64,000 nt of DNA from Margaritifera margaritifera (lineage: Eukaryota; Mollusca; Bivalvia; Unionida; Margaritiferidae), in assembly GCA_029931535.1 (NCBI GenBank), contig JAQPZY010001684.1, forward strand, positions 1,923,001-1,987,000, given 5' to 3'. Both the position numbers and the translations under genes were made by a program. The notes beneath the pieces are model-generated. The model was given only the letters and a program-made list of their open reading frames with translations. It was not told where the DNA came from and did not search any database. This document shows positions 1 to 9,939 of the stretch, piece after piece. Positions within the stretch are counted from its first letter, which is position 1, and every line of letters starts with the position of its first letter.

Positions 1-521
1 CTTTTTTGCCATGAATTAGAAAAGAGAATTATCTTAATACTGTTATTTCCCGTGCGAATACATGCAAAACGCAGAACATAAACAGTACACAGCTCACATA
101 ATTGCGTGGGATACCGTAAGAAATCTGCTACTTAAATCTGTTATGCATATTGCTAGCCAATACGTTTGAGCATAGAATAAAAAGAAAATTTGCTTTCTCC
201 GATTGAATAATGGATGTATTTCACCACTCGTGAAAATACTGAGTTTTTCACCCACTTCATGAAATATATGTCATTCACTCAGAACAAGCAAATATACTCT
301 ATATAGCAGAATATGTATATACCAGATTGAATTTATTAATGTAATTTGGGTCAGTGACCAATGTTACAATAATAAAGATTATTATTATTATTATTATTTA
401 TTTAAACAAACCCTTTTCCCCTCTTTGATACAAAATGTATTTCTTTTTCTTCTAAGTATATTGTTTGAAATATGAAAAAAGGTGTGCATACAAGGTCTTT
501 CGCAGTAATACTTCAACTCAC
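1..521. other. intergenic or intronic DNA, no gene seen
   Basis: AT-rich DNA with a short ATT microsatellite near 378-400. If the exon at 522-784 is real, this stretch is its downstream intron. I see no second exon or repeat family here. Confidence 0.4.
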
Positions 522-784
522 CCCATTCCAGCTTATTTTGTTACACCATGCTTTGTTTCCTCCTTCAATTATTTTTGTTATATTTGTAACAGAGTCATTA
601 AATGGTCCAAACTGCAGTGCTGCGCTGAGCATCTTAGGCGTAAAGGTTCCACTGAATAGATTAAAACGTGGGTCTGGACCGAAGCGACAAATGATGAGAA
701 CGTAGCTTTGTGGATCTAAACCAATGTTGTCTGCTGCGATAAATAGTTGCTCCAGATACACACTTGGTAAACACACAACTATTA
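522..784 (-). CDS. candidate host exon, receptor ligand-binding (ANF-receptor-like) domain
   Basis: An 87-codon open stretch is bounded on the minus strand by a good acceptor (polypyrimidine then TTTTTACAG, AG at 786-785) and a strong donor (GGG|GTGAGT, donor at 521-516). The exon length is 263 bp, that is 2 + 87x3, so it starts in phase 1 and ends on a whole codon. The peptide reads like the second lobe of periplasmic-binding-type extracellular domains in receptor guanylate cyclases: a hydrophobic strand (IVVCLPSVY), then LEQLFIAADNIGLD, then SYVLIICR. This is family resemblance from memory only. It is the only convincing host exon in the window. An exon of another receptor, or a retropseudogene piece, is possible. 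Confidence 0.45.
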
Positions 785-1639
785 CTGTAAAAAGCAATTC
801 ATTAATTATGATTACATAATAGGTTAATTATTTCCTTCATATCACATAAAGGCCAAACAAATATCTATTTGTGATCTATCTCTCTTACACCGTCTATTTA
901 TCTATAATAGTTTCCGTTTCTGTTGAAAGTGTGAGTATGAGACTTTATGTAATCACTTTTGATGTTAAAAGTTTGAGTAAAAGGTGTCAGAACACAAAAA
1001 AATATTTTTTGTCTGCATACATTTCTTGTTTATCTCCATTCTTTCAAGGGCATTGCATTTTACTGCTTTACATCAAGTGATTTGACAAATGATATAAAAA
1101 AAAGTATAGTTGATTGGACAGATGATAAAAGTACAGTATAGTTTATTGGACAACGTGATAAATTCTGGTGTCATAAAAAATAAATGGTGTGTGGCTCATG
1201 TCAAAATAATTCTCAGAAATCTCAGCATTAAATACTAACTTTCAGTGTTGCAGATGTCTTTATTAATGGTCAACAATATGGGATACATTTTAATATATAC
1301 ATGAAGATATAAAGGACTTGTAAAGTCGCTAGGCACAATAAATAACTATACAAGTATTGTAATATCACGTTATGTGACTTTAAATGATTAATGTACTGTA
1401 ATTTTGGGTGGTTGTGATTGGCACTTACTTTGTACGAGTTTGTATCCCGTTGACAATGTTGGTCCAAATTGGTCTTTTTGGTCATCGTGTTTTGGTCTCT
1501 TTTAAGTCCTTTTACACCATTTAGTATAGTATATTCATTTCCTGAGATACATAGTGAAGTTATGTTGTGAATATTTTCACAAGAAATCTTCAAATATAAA
1601 GTAATTCCACTGACAAATTGCTTGTGTAAGTGCGAATTG
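785..1639. other. non-coding stretch, nothing recognised
   Basis: AT-rich DNA with scattered short open frames that show no coding character, splice structure or repeat signature. It is probably intron upstream of the candidate exon at 522-784. Confidence 0.4.
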
Positions 1640-1960
1640 CAACCAGCCCGCCATCATACTTTTGAGCGTTACTAAGGTGTTGTTAAGTATCACTCGAATC
1701 ACTCGTGTGTTTCCCCCAAGACCAAGGGGTCTTGAGGCTATAAATACCAGTCGTGCGCTGTGTTATGTCTGTATTCGACGTAAATAGCCGAATGGCCTCA
1801 CACGTCGTTAATCAAACGAACGAACGAACGTGTTATGTCAGACGCATTCTGACCGGTTGTAAGTATATACGTGAGGTTGAAGATCAGATACGACCAAATC
1901 GACCGCGGTATGCTTACCATGGAAATCCTAATAGAGTGCAATGAAATAAAGTATTCCATG
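1640..1960 (+). promoter_or_regulatory. candidate solo LTR or promoter-like block
   Basis: This island is less AT-rich than its surroundings. It holds a TATA-like motif (GGCTATAAATACC at about 1736-1748) and, about 200 bp further on, an AATAAA-type polyadenylation signal (ATGAAATAAAG near 1942). A tandem GAAC run (AACGAACGAACGAACG) sits between them. TATA followed at LTR-like distance by AATAAA is what a solo LTR would show. No clear TG...CA boundary, primer-binding site or target duplication was found, so this is a suggestion only. Confidence 0.25.
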
Positions 1961-2734
1961 CTATATAACATTCGAGAAAGACATAAAATAAGCGTGTAAA
2001 AGCTATGTATTCTTCAGTGTTGGAGACTGATGCTCCCGTAGAATTAACCTTGCCATAATAGTGCTGTTACAGACACCATTGCTTGTTCTGCTACATTGTT
2101 GTTTAACTGGTTGTATGCTACTATATTGACTCGAGTGACAAACAATAATACACTAAATATTACTGCATAATGAAATTCCACTGGTGAAGTATATTAAAGT
2201 GTCAATACTGTTACTATTCCATGTTTAGTTATGACTTTAAGCAGTTATCGGGAAAAATTAAGCTTACCACAAATCTTCTCCATGTGAGTATCAATTGTTT
2301 CCACAGTTTATATTTATCATTAGAGAAGATACAAACATGCTCATCAGATTTGGTTTTACACTCTGAAGTTCCTTAAATTCTGCATAATTTACGTTGAAAA
2401 ACACCGATTTACATAACCACATCACTACTTGACTATTCAAAATCAAATGACTGATATAACATGAGTTGTAAAGCTGTAATGGTGCAAACTATCTAAAAAT
2501 AATGAGATTTATTCAGCAATGCAAACAAAATGTAAATCCTAACGTCATTTAAGCATTGAGATAGACCTAACATGAATTAATCCAGATCTACGAAAAGTTT
2601 TTGCCTAAAAAATAAAGCAACAGGGTTTTTTTTAAAAAATTCGTACATTTTTCATAGCGTGCAAAAATGTAAAATGAATTGAAATTACGTGTTCTTGATC
2701 AATTTTTTTGTGCATAAAATACATTTCTAATACA

Positions 2735-2765
<31 letters not shown>

Positions 2766-3310
2766 TAATAGAAATTCTGGACCTCTAGTGAAATGTTAAA
2801 TAGTAACGACTTTTTTTGGGTAATTCAAATGTCATAACTCTCATTACCCCCTACTCATAGTTGTACCACTTCTTTACTACTGCATAAAATAACACAAAAC
2901 GATATCATAGCTGGTCAACCTACCTTACTATTGGAGTTTCATAGAGATGTGCCAGACCTCTCTTATACATTACTACTGAAGCACACTATACTGTTGAAAT
3001 CTTACTGCTCCATGAAATGGAGTTAATAAAATGCTATAACTGAGGCAATGAAAACTAACCACAGAAATAATTTCAGATTCTTTGAACAAGGTCAATGATG
3101 GAGTAAGCTACATTGTGATCAACACAACAGTTTTCAGAGAGGTGATACATATATTCAATGAGTTCAGCATAAAACAATAATCTCGGTATCAAAAGATAAC
3201 GTTATTTTTTTTACAGGCTTGGATGGGGTTAATGTGTAAATCAAAGTTAGCTGTGATACAAAGCAATATTTAGGATAATATTTAATTATTTCAAACATAC
3301 AAAGGATGTA
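1961..3310. other. non-coding stretch with an AC microsatellite
   Basis: No gene is seen. A (CA)n microsatellite lies at about 2733-2764. The rest is AT-rich without recognisable repeats. Confidence 0.4.
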
Positions 3311-3785
3311 ATGCAATGTTTCATGGGAGATGTTGATTTACACATTGCATTCAGATATGAAAACGTCGAGATAAGCAACACAAACCCTGATAGCAAGATG
3401 ATCAAAAATGTGCAGTATGAAGGGGAATTATATTATGTATATAATGAAGACAAATATACTCATTTGCATTCGGCTACATTTACGACACAGCTTGAAGATC
3501 TCGTCAACTTTACAAGACCAATATACAACGATTCGTCAAAAACAGAGAAAATTTGTGGAAAACAAAGTTAGATTCGAAACAATAGATGGTGACTCAGCAC
3601 ATGAAGTTGCTGTTTTTGAATCAACGATTGGAATGGCAAAATTTAGCATAGATCTCAAGTCGTTCATACTTTTGAAAGGATTGAAAAAGTTTTGTAAATC
3701 GTTGAAAATAAAAGTAGTAGTTATATATGAATGTTCTGTTGGCTTGTTGATCTGTATTCTCTGTCTGGCAGAGATCAGTTTTTAA
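3311..3785 (+). pseudogene. unrecognised reading-frame remnants, probably of the older Polinton-like element
   Basis: Two overlapping frames (3311-3571 and 3408-3785) look like one gene split by a frameshift near 3540. The first is acidic/polar with aromatic-rich strands (DVDLHIAFRYENVEI, GELYYVYNEDKY); the second contains NKVRFETIDGD and AVFESTIGMAKFSIDLKSF. I do not recognise the family. The piece sits just upstream of integrase and ATPase remnants on the same strand, so it may be a structural protein of that old element. It could equally be unrelated. Confidence 0.3.
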
Positions 3786-3929
3786 GACACCTGTACTACG
3801 ATCCATAAAGTATACTTGCTTACACTAACATTATTCAATTGTGGGAACAAATTTAAGGGTACAAATTTACAATAAAATATCCTGACTTGAAAGAATGATT
3901 AACTGAAGAATCTATCTACACGTAGCACA

Positions 3930-4060
3930 AGCAAGCGAGAGGAAAAACAAATCCCAAGCAGACATTGTGGACATGCAAGCATATCAAACATATAACGATG
4001 GATACAAATACATCTTGATAGTAATAGATGTTTGCTCCATCGGTGAATGACAAGCACAGA
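3930..4060 (+). pseudogene. Polinton-type integrase fragment (older element)
   Basis: One plus-strand frame around 3953-4045 translates to a run containing QADIVDMQ and, after a short gap, DGYKYILIVIDVCS. This is the strand pair of the retroviral-type integrase catalytic core of Polintons, including the first catalytic Asp (QAD) and the VIDV strand. The sequence then loses its frame. The second Asp, the Glu and the chromodomain are not recognisable here. It forms a decayed set with the ATPase at 4610-5157 and the polymerase halves at 5.1-6.05 and 23.7-26.35 kb. Confidence 0.6.
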
Positions 4061-4320
4061 AATGTAACCGCTTTATTTTGAGACTTTCTAACAAGAAAGA
4101 GAATTATAGACACCTCAGCCAATACACCTTTAACTAATTTTACTCTTGATTCACCCAGAATGAGCTTGAAGGGTGGTTTGATACTGTGCAAACTTACAGG
4201 AGAAAGTGGCCCCGAAAAGTGTTAAAACTCGGCAATATAGAAGATCTCTGTGCATGTAGAAGTTCTACCAAACATGGATTATTCTCAGGGTTTTCAAATG
4301 AGGCAATAGTTCACAGAAGC

Positions 4321-4609
4321 CACTAAGTATTGTTTTGATGAGCAGGAAAAGCACACAGAGATTAGTAACGTAAGTGTCGACAATTATTACACTTATATTC
4401 AATGCATTTGGCTTGACTTGCAAAGTACTCACGATTACAGACTACGTGGTAGCGGCCTTAAATTAGCCAATGTGCAACAAGGTATCCCTTTTCAAATCAA
4501 CAGAAAAGAAGATATCGATGCTCATAAAATGTATTCGATTTTGTTTCAGATGGTCAGGTTAACATTCAAAACAAACAACCCAAATCATTTCTCATTTAGA
4601 CATGTATAA
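4321..4609 (+). pseudogene. unknown protein remnant of the older element
   Basis: An open frame runs from about 4321 to the stop at 4609, 96 codons. It contains YCFDEQEKH, YYTYIQCIWLDLQ, SGLKLANVQQGIPFQINRK and a hydrophobic C-terminus. It has no ATG of its own and ends immediately before the ATPase remnant. I cannot name the family. Its compact spacing with the ATPase supports it being a real gene of the same mobile element and not a chance frame. Confidence 0.4.
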
Positions 4610-5157
4610 ATGTATTTCAATGAATTCCATAACATGATCATATGTGGAGTTACTAATTGTGGTAAAACATTGGTTGCACTAAATGTATTAAAGACAAAAT
4701 GCAAAGACCATTTTGATCACATCGTTATTATCTGTCCGACTTTTCTGTGCAACAAAACCTACGATAGAAAGTGATTATTCAAAGATGAAAAGGTGATTGT
4801 GATAGATTCAGATAAATTGGATAAATTCATCATTGTGAGAATCTTGATGACGTAACACCGAGAGGAACTCATTTAACCAAGCTAGCTTTTAGTGGAAGAC
4901 ATTTTGAAATAGTCAACTCTGTGATTAAAGATTTCAGACAGAATACACGGTTTTTGGTTGTATTTTACAGCAGGGACAAGAAGGCAATGGCAACGGTGTT
5001 TAAAAAGAATCACTTAATTTCAGATAATATTAAATCAGAGATAGTAGATATTTTAAAACAGAACAAAAGAAACAAAATTTTAAAGAGACTAGAGTTTCTT
5101 TTTCAATGCCAAATATTGATTGTAACCATCAGAAAATATGTTTACCTTGTGAACTAA
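4610..5157 (+). pseudogene. FtsK/HerA-type packaging ATPase, decayed (older element)
   Basis: The start ATG is at 4610. A hydrophobic strand is followed by the Walker A loop GVTNCGKT and a second strand (FDHIVIICPT), the signature of the A32-like genome-packaging ATPases of Polintons. A stop at about 4771 and frameshifts follow; the Walker B strand is not recognisable. The C-terminal third (4921-5157) is open and retains FRQNTRFLVVFYSRDKKAM, the strand and loop that follow the sensor region in this family. About 180 codons remain. It would have driven DNA into capsids; this copy cannot. Confidence 0.7.
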
Positions 5158-6046
5158 AAACCTTTTGTCATCATACATTGACGACGCTACTTTGTTCATG
5201 ATGATTCTGTACATTTGGTGATTTATGACCTGAGTAAATGCATTACCTGGTAATTTTCCTTGTGATTGCATAAGCAATCTTTGTACATCTAATTGTTTAT
5301 TCTTTTTTTAGCACACATTTTTTAATTCATTTGCCCACTTTCGATTCATCGTTATCAACTCTCTTATTGATGTGCAATACAACTCATCTTTGAAAATACC
5401 GGGTACATTTTTATGCATCCGTGGCATGTTAAACACGTTGTTCTTGAGATATTCACTAGTGTCATAAAACGTGACGTCATCCTTCATGTCACTATAAAAG
5501 TTGTCTGTATCAACATAGATGCATAGTAAATATGTGTCAGTCATGAGTAGTCTCCTTCTATCACCGTATTTGCTTTTCGATTTGGTTTATCAGATTGGTA
5601 CATCAGCCATTTGGATAGCTCTAGCACAGTAAATCCACAATATATAGGTTTGGTTAGTTTGGTCTTTTTGTTTTGAGACTGACTGTCACAAAATCATTAT
5701 ACGTTCTTGTTCCCTTGTCAAACGATATATCTTTTTGACACCTGACACATTTATTTTCATCTGGGCATATTTTAACTGTTGTCCTCTTTCAGAAATTTTT
5801 CATCTATTTCCCCAAACACTGAATAATTCATGAGTTTGAAGAAGTCTTTTTCGAACTGATTGGTAGCTTTTGTCTCCAACTAGTATTGAGCTCTATGTAT
5901 GATTTCAAGCTGATTCAACAAGACAACTCGGTGTATCTTTTTCACTATGAAACCCAAATGCAGATAAAGCTTTAGGTTTATATAATGTATCACATAATTC
6001 TTTTGGATTCTCAGTGTACACAATAGGTCTGGTACAGTTGGTCTCG
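5100..6046 (-). pseudogene. C-terminal half of an older Polinton-type DNA polymerase B, cut by the 6053-23717 insertion
   Basis: Reading leftward from 6046 across several frames, pieces of the protein-primed family B polymerase palm and thumb appear in the right order. They are LKLYLHLGF...KKIHRV, then FEKDFFKLMNYSVFG (motif B region, near 5800-5850), then KPIYCGFTVLELSKWLMY near 5600-5660, then IYVDTDNFY (motif C, DTD, near 5510) and FKDELYCTSIRELI. Frameshifts and stops separate them. The N-terminal half lies at 23724-26350 in the same orientation. The Polinton inserted between palm motifs A and B. Confidence 0.8.
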
Positions 6047-6052
6047 TACACT
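6047..6052. repeat. target-site duplication, left copy (TACACT)
   Basis: TACACT directly precedes the AGTAG start of the left terminal repeat. The identical hexamer follows the right terminal repeat at 23718-23723. Six-bp duplications are the hallmark of Polinton integration. Confidence 0.9.
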
Positions 6053-6213
6053 AGTAGTTGAGGGGGGCGATCGAGGGCAGTGGGGGGGGGGCGCTCTGGG
6101 GCAGTAACGGGAATTTAACATTGGGGCACTTGGGGGCAGTTGGGGCAGTGGGGGCACTCAGCGCAGTGGGGGACAGAAGTATTGGGAGAGGGACACACAC
6201 ACACACACACACA
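6053..6213 (+). repeat. left terminal inverted repeat of the Polinton
   Basis: After AGTAG and a short private stretch, the sequence from 6069 matches the reverse complement of the right end with few differences. It is built from short G-rich units (variants of TGGGGGCAG), passes through ACAGAAGTATTGGGAGAGGGAC and ends in a (CA)n run. The left arm has about 10 extra bases between AGTAG and GATCGAGGG compared with the right arm. Confidence 0.9.
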
Positions 6214-6366
6214 TATAACTGGCGGATTATTTCGCTCTTGTTCATTTTTTGACAAGTGAACGAGGGTAGCTCGACTGGGAAGGCGTTGTTTTATATACTT
6301 TAAGCGCGAACGTGAAGGAAAACATCCCTTACACCTAAAAAAAACATTACTCACACTACCCGCGTC

Positions 6367-6388
6367 TGACGTCATCCTGATGACGTCA
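6367..6388. promoter_or_regulatory. pair of CRE palindromes (TGACGTCA x2)
   Basis: Two perfect TGACGTCA sites lie at 6367-6374 and 6381-6388, with start positions 14 bp apart, about 150 bp inside the left terminal repeat. This octamer is the binding site of CREB/ATF bZIP factors. The element itself encodes a bZIP-like protein (22489-23039), and a third TGACGTCA lies in that gene's own promoter at 23097-23104. Confidence 0.6.
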
Positions 6389-6744
6389 TTCTATGCTTCG
6401 CGGATTCTGCATTCCACCACCCTTTTATCCAAAAAACACACACCCAGTACGCGGACCTAAAAGAAAATACTTTTGATAAAAAATGTTATCAAACACATAC
6501 ACACACCCTACATACAATTTTTTAAATTTTTTATATTTTTTATCAAAACACAAACACACACCACACAATCCATTTTTTATTTTTTAATCAAACACACACC
6601 ACACGACCCCTTTTAAATTTTTTAAAAACACATACACCAAGCACACTCTCTATACAAACACACACCACGGGAAAAGGAATTTTTTGGAGGGGAAAAGACA
6701 AAAGACAAACATACACAAAACATATTTTGTTTTTAGTCAATCTG
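6389..6744. other. AC-rich non-coding spacer at the left end of the Polinton
   Basis: The spacer is made of short A/C-rich runs (CACACACC) alternating with T/A-rich runs. I see no coding capacity. It separates the CRE pair from the 3' end of the last minus-strand gene. Confidence 0.5.
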
Positions 6745-7203
6745 AAAGTTTTCTTTTCTAGAGATTTGGGTGGCCCTGAAAAGGACCGTTGGGGTAAGAA
6801 GTTGTGTGCTATAACTTCTAGTAAGAGCCGCAGCAGGGTGGCCACGTTTTGCCACTGGTCTCATGGCTTTAGGACAAGGTCTCTTTCTGGTGAAAGAGAA
6901 GGCAAACTCCTCACAATCCATTCTGCAACTGACTTCTCCGTCTGGTAGTTTCATAGGCTGCAAGAGTTGTTGTTGTTGCTGTTGTAGCCGCTGCTGCTGT
7001 TGTTGTCTTTGCTGCACTCTTTGTCTCTTCTCCCATTCCGTTCTGTTCCTGATGATTTCTTCTCTCAAAACTTCTTCCACCAGATCTTGAGCCATTTGCA
7101 AAAAGATCATCGTCTTCTTCTCAGGGTTGTTCTGAAGCAAATGATGCCTCACCCTCTGCATGTTCACCATCGCTTCGTTCAGTTTACTAATCTTGGCTGC
7201 CAT
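6733..7203 (-). CDS. Gln-rich coiled-coil protein with histone-type mRNA end
   Basis: The start is the first ATG (7203) downstream of a TATA-like box at 7257-7265. The first 60 residues are predicted helical (MAAKISKLNEAMVNMQRVRHH, then EEVLREEIIRNRTEWEKR), followed by a Gln tract encoded by CAG/CAA repeats (residues about 65-85). The tail is Cys/Arg-containing with TRKRPCPKAMRPVAKRG. The last ~20 codons are encoded by the histone-like stem-loop and its downstream element. A real 3' UTR is therefore being read as protein, so the original stop was probably just upstream and has been lost by an indel. I do not recognise the family. It is the leftmost gene of the element. Confidence 0.55.
   Translation of the reverse strand: MAAKISKLNEAMVNMQRVRHHLLQNNPEKKTMIFLQMAQDLVEEVLREEIIRNRTEWEKRQRVQQRQQQQQRLQQQQQQLLQPMKLPDGEVSCRMDCEEFAFSFTRKRPCPKAMRPVAKRGHPAAALTRSYSTQLLTPTVLFRATQISRKENFQID
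6745..6792 (-). terminator. histone-type 3' stem-loop plus downstream element (copy 1)
   Basis: On the minus strand ACCCCAAC is followed by GGTCCT-TTTC-AGGGCC (6787-6772), a 6-bp stem with a 4-base pyrimidine-rich loop, then ACCCA. A purine-rich element containing TCTAGAAAAGAAA (about 6762-6750) follows. This layout matches metazoan replication-dependent histone mRNA 3' ends, which are bound by SLBP and cleaved with U7 snRNP. The frame of the gene at 6733-7203 currently reads through it. Confidence 0.75.
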
Positions 7204-7254
7204 GTTGTTGAGATCTTGACGAGTCAACGAGAGTGACTGCACTGCCTAACGCAC

Positions 7255-7266
7255 GTCTTTATATGC
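7255..7266 (-). promoter_or_regulatory. TATA box of the Gln-rich gene
   Basis: The minus strand reads GCATATAAAGACG about 55 bases upstream of the ATG at 7203. The gap 7267-7442 between this promoter and the protease holds no gene. Confidence 0.5.
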
Positions 7267-7442
7267 TGGAAGAGCGGACGCGATGGAAAACATGGTTCAG
7301 ATCGATAGTGAAGGGACAGAGTTGGTGACCTCAGATTGATAGAAAGAGATAGAGCATATACATTTATCATTTTTTCAAATCCAATAAACCACACAACACC
7401 ATTTTTTTTAAAAAATCAACATTTTTTAATACGTAAGCTTCT

Positions 7443-8033
7443 CTAACATAAAAAGGCAAACCAACGAACAAGATTAAACATGAACGTATTTACAGGGTTG
7501 ACAACGTTGGGAAGCAAACTGAACTTCCACTGTTCTACATCATTCTGATGCACACTACGTTTCTGAGCTAAAGACAAGAGATAACCATAATGCTCACAAA
7601 ACCATCTTTCTACTTTAGCATCGTTTCGAGCATACTCCCTATCAAAACAAGTCACTAAATGTTCTAAGGAATATCCAAGACTGCGTTGATGAAGAAAATG
7701 TACACAATATTGTCCACACACAATAGAATCCTATCCTTGTAATCTGGCATTATTGAATCGAGTGGAGACTGCATTTCTTCTCATAAAGTCGATGATGTCG
7801 TCTTCCAAAGGAGGTAATCCAGAAGAATCAAAATATTCCACACAGTGATCGTTGGGAAAGTACACGGCTACCAAATGGGTTCCTGGTCGATGACTGTCGT
7901 CGGTATTGATGACATAGGCATGAACGTCTTTAGGTTTGCGATATGGAAGTTCATCTTTAGCACACACCACAGGATTCCAAGAAGAAGTGTAGGAACTGCG
8001 AGTCAACAGGTAATGAAGTTCCCTGGTATCCAT
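7443..8033 (-). pseudogene. adenovirus-type cysteine protease (adenain-like), one nonsense codon
   Basis: The start is ATG 8033. The fold order fits adenain: an N-terminal strand/helix region, then the His strand (GTHLVAVYFPND), the acidic partner (HCVEYFDSSGLPP) and the nucleophile block (CGQYCVHFLH, about residues 105-115). The protein would be about 196 codons, close to family size. It matures capsid and core proteins during virion assembly. A TAG at 7731-7733 sits five codons before the catalytic CGQYC, so the current product would lack the active site. Both halves are in the same frame. It follows the zinc protein gene (8042-8437) with an 8-bp gap. Confidence 0.8.
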
Positions 8034-8041
8034 TTTTTTTC

Positions 8042-8437
8042 TCACAGGAAATAATAAGTCATCAATTCACACTTGACTTTATGCTTGAATATATCTGTCA
8101 AGTAAGTCCACAACGAATTACAACGGGTAATCTCTGTACTCTGTTGCAAGAGAGCTTCGATGCGTTTGATCTCCAGAGGAATGAGTGGAGGTGAAGAAGA
8201 ATCCTGCAAGTCTTTATACCATTGTCTCAACACCTTTTCTTCCGATATCTGAGACCAGGCCTCCTCCAAATATTCGTCCAATTTTTCTTCTGCCGTCATC
8301 GTCAAACATTTATCGCGTTGTTTTTGACTCGGATGATCGATCTGACATCCATGACAATGTTCTCGGGTCAGGGTGTTAATTCTTTTAGCCAATTCCTTAA
8401 CATACAGGAGACTAAATGTTTTTCTTGTTCGGGCCAT
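8042..8437 (-). CDS. small zinc-binding protein conserved in Polintons (function unknown)
   Basis: 131 codons, intact, starting at ATG 8437. The N-terminal third holds CHGCQIDHPSQKQRDKC, a compact Cys/His cluster (CxxC...H...C) likely to bind zinc. The rest is helical with EEKLDEYLEEAWSQI and ends in a hydrophobic tail (MTYYFL). From memory, a similar small protein with a C-x-C...HPSQ signature recurs next to capsid and protease genes in other Polintons; its role is unknown. It lies between the acidic ORF and the protease in the late gene cluster. Confidence 0.6.
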   Translation of the reverse strand: MARTRKTFSLLYVKELAKRINTLTREHCHGCQIDHPSQKQRDKCLTMTAEEKLDEYLEEAWSQISEEKVLRQWYKDLQDSSSPPLIPLEIKRIEALLQQSTEITRCNSLWTYLTDIFKHKVKCELMTYYFL

Positions 8438-8604
8438 CGACAAGCCATAAATCCAGTAAACTTTCGAACACTATTTTTCTCTTCTTCTTCTTCTTCTTTG
8501 GTTTCTGGATGAACCACATCGTCATCACTGGTGGTTTGTGACTGCTGTGCTTCACAAAATCCCTAATCTTCTTGTTCTATCTCCATAGGTTCTTCGTGTT
8601 GCAT
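8434..8604 (-). pseudogene. short acidic ORF, broken
   Basis: ATG 8604 opens a frame reading MQHEEPMEIEQED, then a TAG near 8563. It continues open with GFCEAQQSQTTSDDDVV and a Glu run (KEEEEEEKN) to meet the start of the zinc protein in another frame. It may be a separate small acidic protein, or an N-terminal extension of the zinc protein now out of frame. No function can be assigned. It starts just left of the capsid gene stop (8616). Confidence 0.35.
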
Positions 8605-8615
8605 CTTTTTTTCTT

Positions 8616-9930
8616 CTAATAGTCTAGAATCACTTCTCTCAAACTGTTGATTTCTAGAGTATTATCAACTTCTTCATACAAGATGACGTTCCCCGTGTTG
8701 GCTAGAGCTGTAGCAAACTGAAGTTCCACACGAAGTTGACCTGATTTTATAGGGTGGAAATGTCCTTCGTAGCTGCCTTGGTCAGGAGTGAAATTAAAGC
8801 CCCACAATGCATATCCTCCTGCATAATCCTCGTACGAAATCCCGTGGCTGCTGTTGGTGCCTAACTGTCCTGTGGCTTCAAACAGGGTCAAGTAAGATCG
8901 CAAGTAATTTCTCTGGGCAAAGTTAGGTTCAAAAGGTCTGGTACACAACGTCTGGCCATCTCGACTGACTTTTATCTTGGAGACGTTAAAGTGTTGAAAC
9001 TCAAACGGATTTTGATCGATGACTCCGTTGAGGGCTGCGTTACTGACGATGCCAATCAGCAAACGTTTGGGGAGCTGTCCTTGGAAAACGTGATCTTCGA
9101 CTTTGGATCGGAGTCCAGCGGCAATGGTAAATGTTTTCACTTCCACTCGTCGCACAGGATACTTGGCAGTGGTTCTGCTCAACGTTTGACTGATGTCGTT
9201 GGCCACTTTAGGTAAGACTTCCACACGGCGCACGTAAAGTCTGGCTTCTTCGATGATGGTTTTGTACTCGTTAGCATTGGCCATCAAATGGAAGACGGTA
9301 CTAAAGCGATTTAGTCTCAGGCGTACATCCACTCCGTTCAACAAATACTTGTCTTGCAACCACATGTCCAAATGCAAACGATCCATCAGTTCTAAAGTGC
9401 GCCCTTGTCTGATTTTCTTTCGGCGGTCGTTAAAGCCTACATTGTGAGGATTGTCATCTGCAGTCACGGCTGTGTCGTTGAAGACATCCAAGGTGTCAGG
9501 TTTTCACACCACGGAAGCATCCAGATGGGTGTTCTTGGCTTCTTTTCCGTACGTCAAGAGATTTTCCAAGTAAGCACGGTAAGGGTAAGTATCCATGCTG
9601 CTGCTGACCAGTTTGTTATTCAAGTACAAATCTACTTCGCTGAACAAAGAATGGATGAAAAAATTGACGGGAGCAACTCTGGCATCGGCATTAGGATTGC
9701 TGTTGTCCGTTTTGATCACTTTGAGTTTCAAATACAAGTGGACTGCTATTCAGATCGATGTAATCTTCGGTTTGTCCTTTTATTTCAAATTCGATAGGAG
9801 CTGAAGTTGTCAAAGACGATACAGGATGAAATTCCAGCCATTGGGATTCTTGCATCGTCATCATGGTGGGAGGCATGGTAAACATATCCAGTTTTGACTT
9901 GGTACATTCGCCAGAATCTCGGTGCATCAT
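8616..9930 (-). pseudogene. major capsid protein (double jelly-roll, hexon-like), frameshift plus stop
   Basis: The first ATG is at 9930 and the stop at 8616, about 438 codons, the usual size for Polinton capsid proteins. Landmarks are an N-terminal DSGECTKSKLDMFTMPP, then PIEFEIKGQTEDYIDL (strand B of the first jelly roll), FFIHSLFSEVDLYLNNKLV, TYPYRAYLENLLTYG, LLNGVDVRLRLNR, AKYPVRRVEVKTF, and HFHPIKSGQLRVELQF near the end. A frameshift near 9733 (after DYIDLNSSPL) and an in-frame TGA at 9504-9506 break it; both sides align to one protein. It would assemble the icosahedral shell together with the penton-like protein at 10396-11260. Confidence 0.88.
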
Positions 9931-9939
9931 TTTCAAGGT

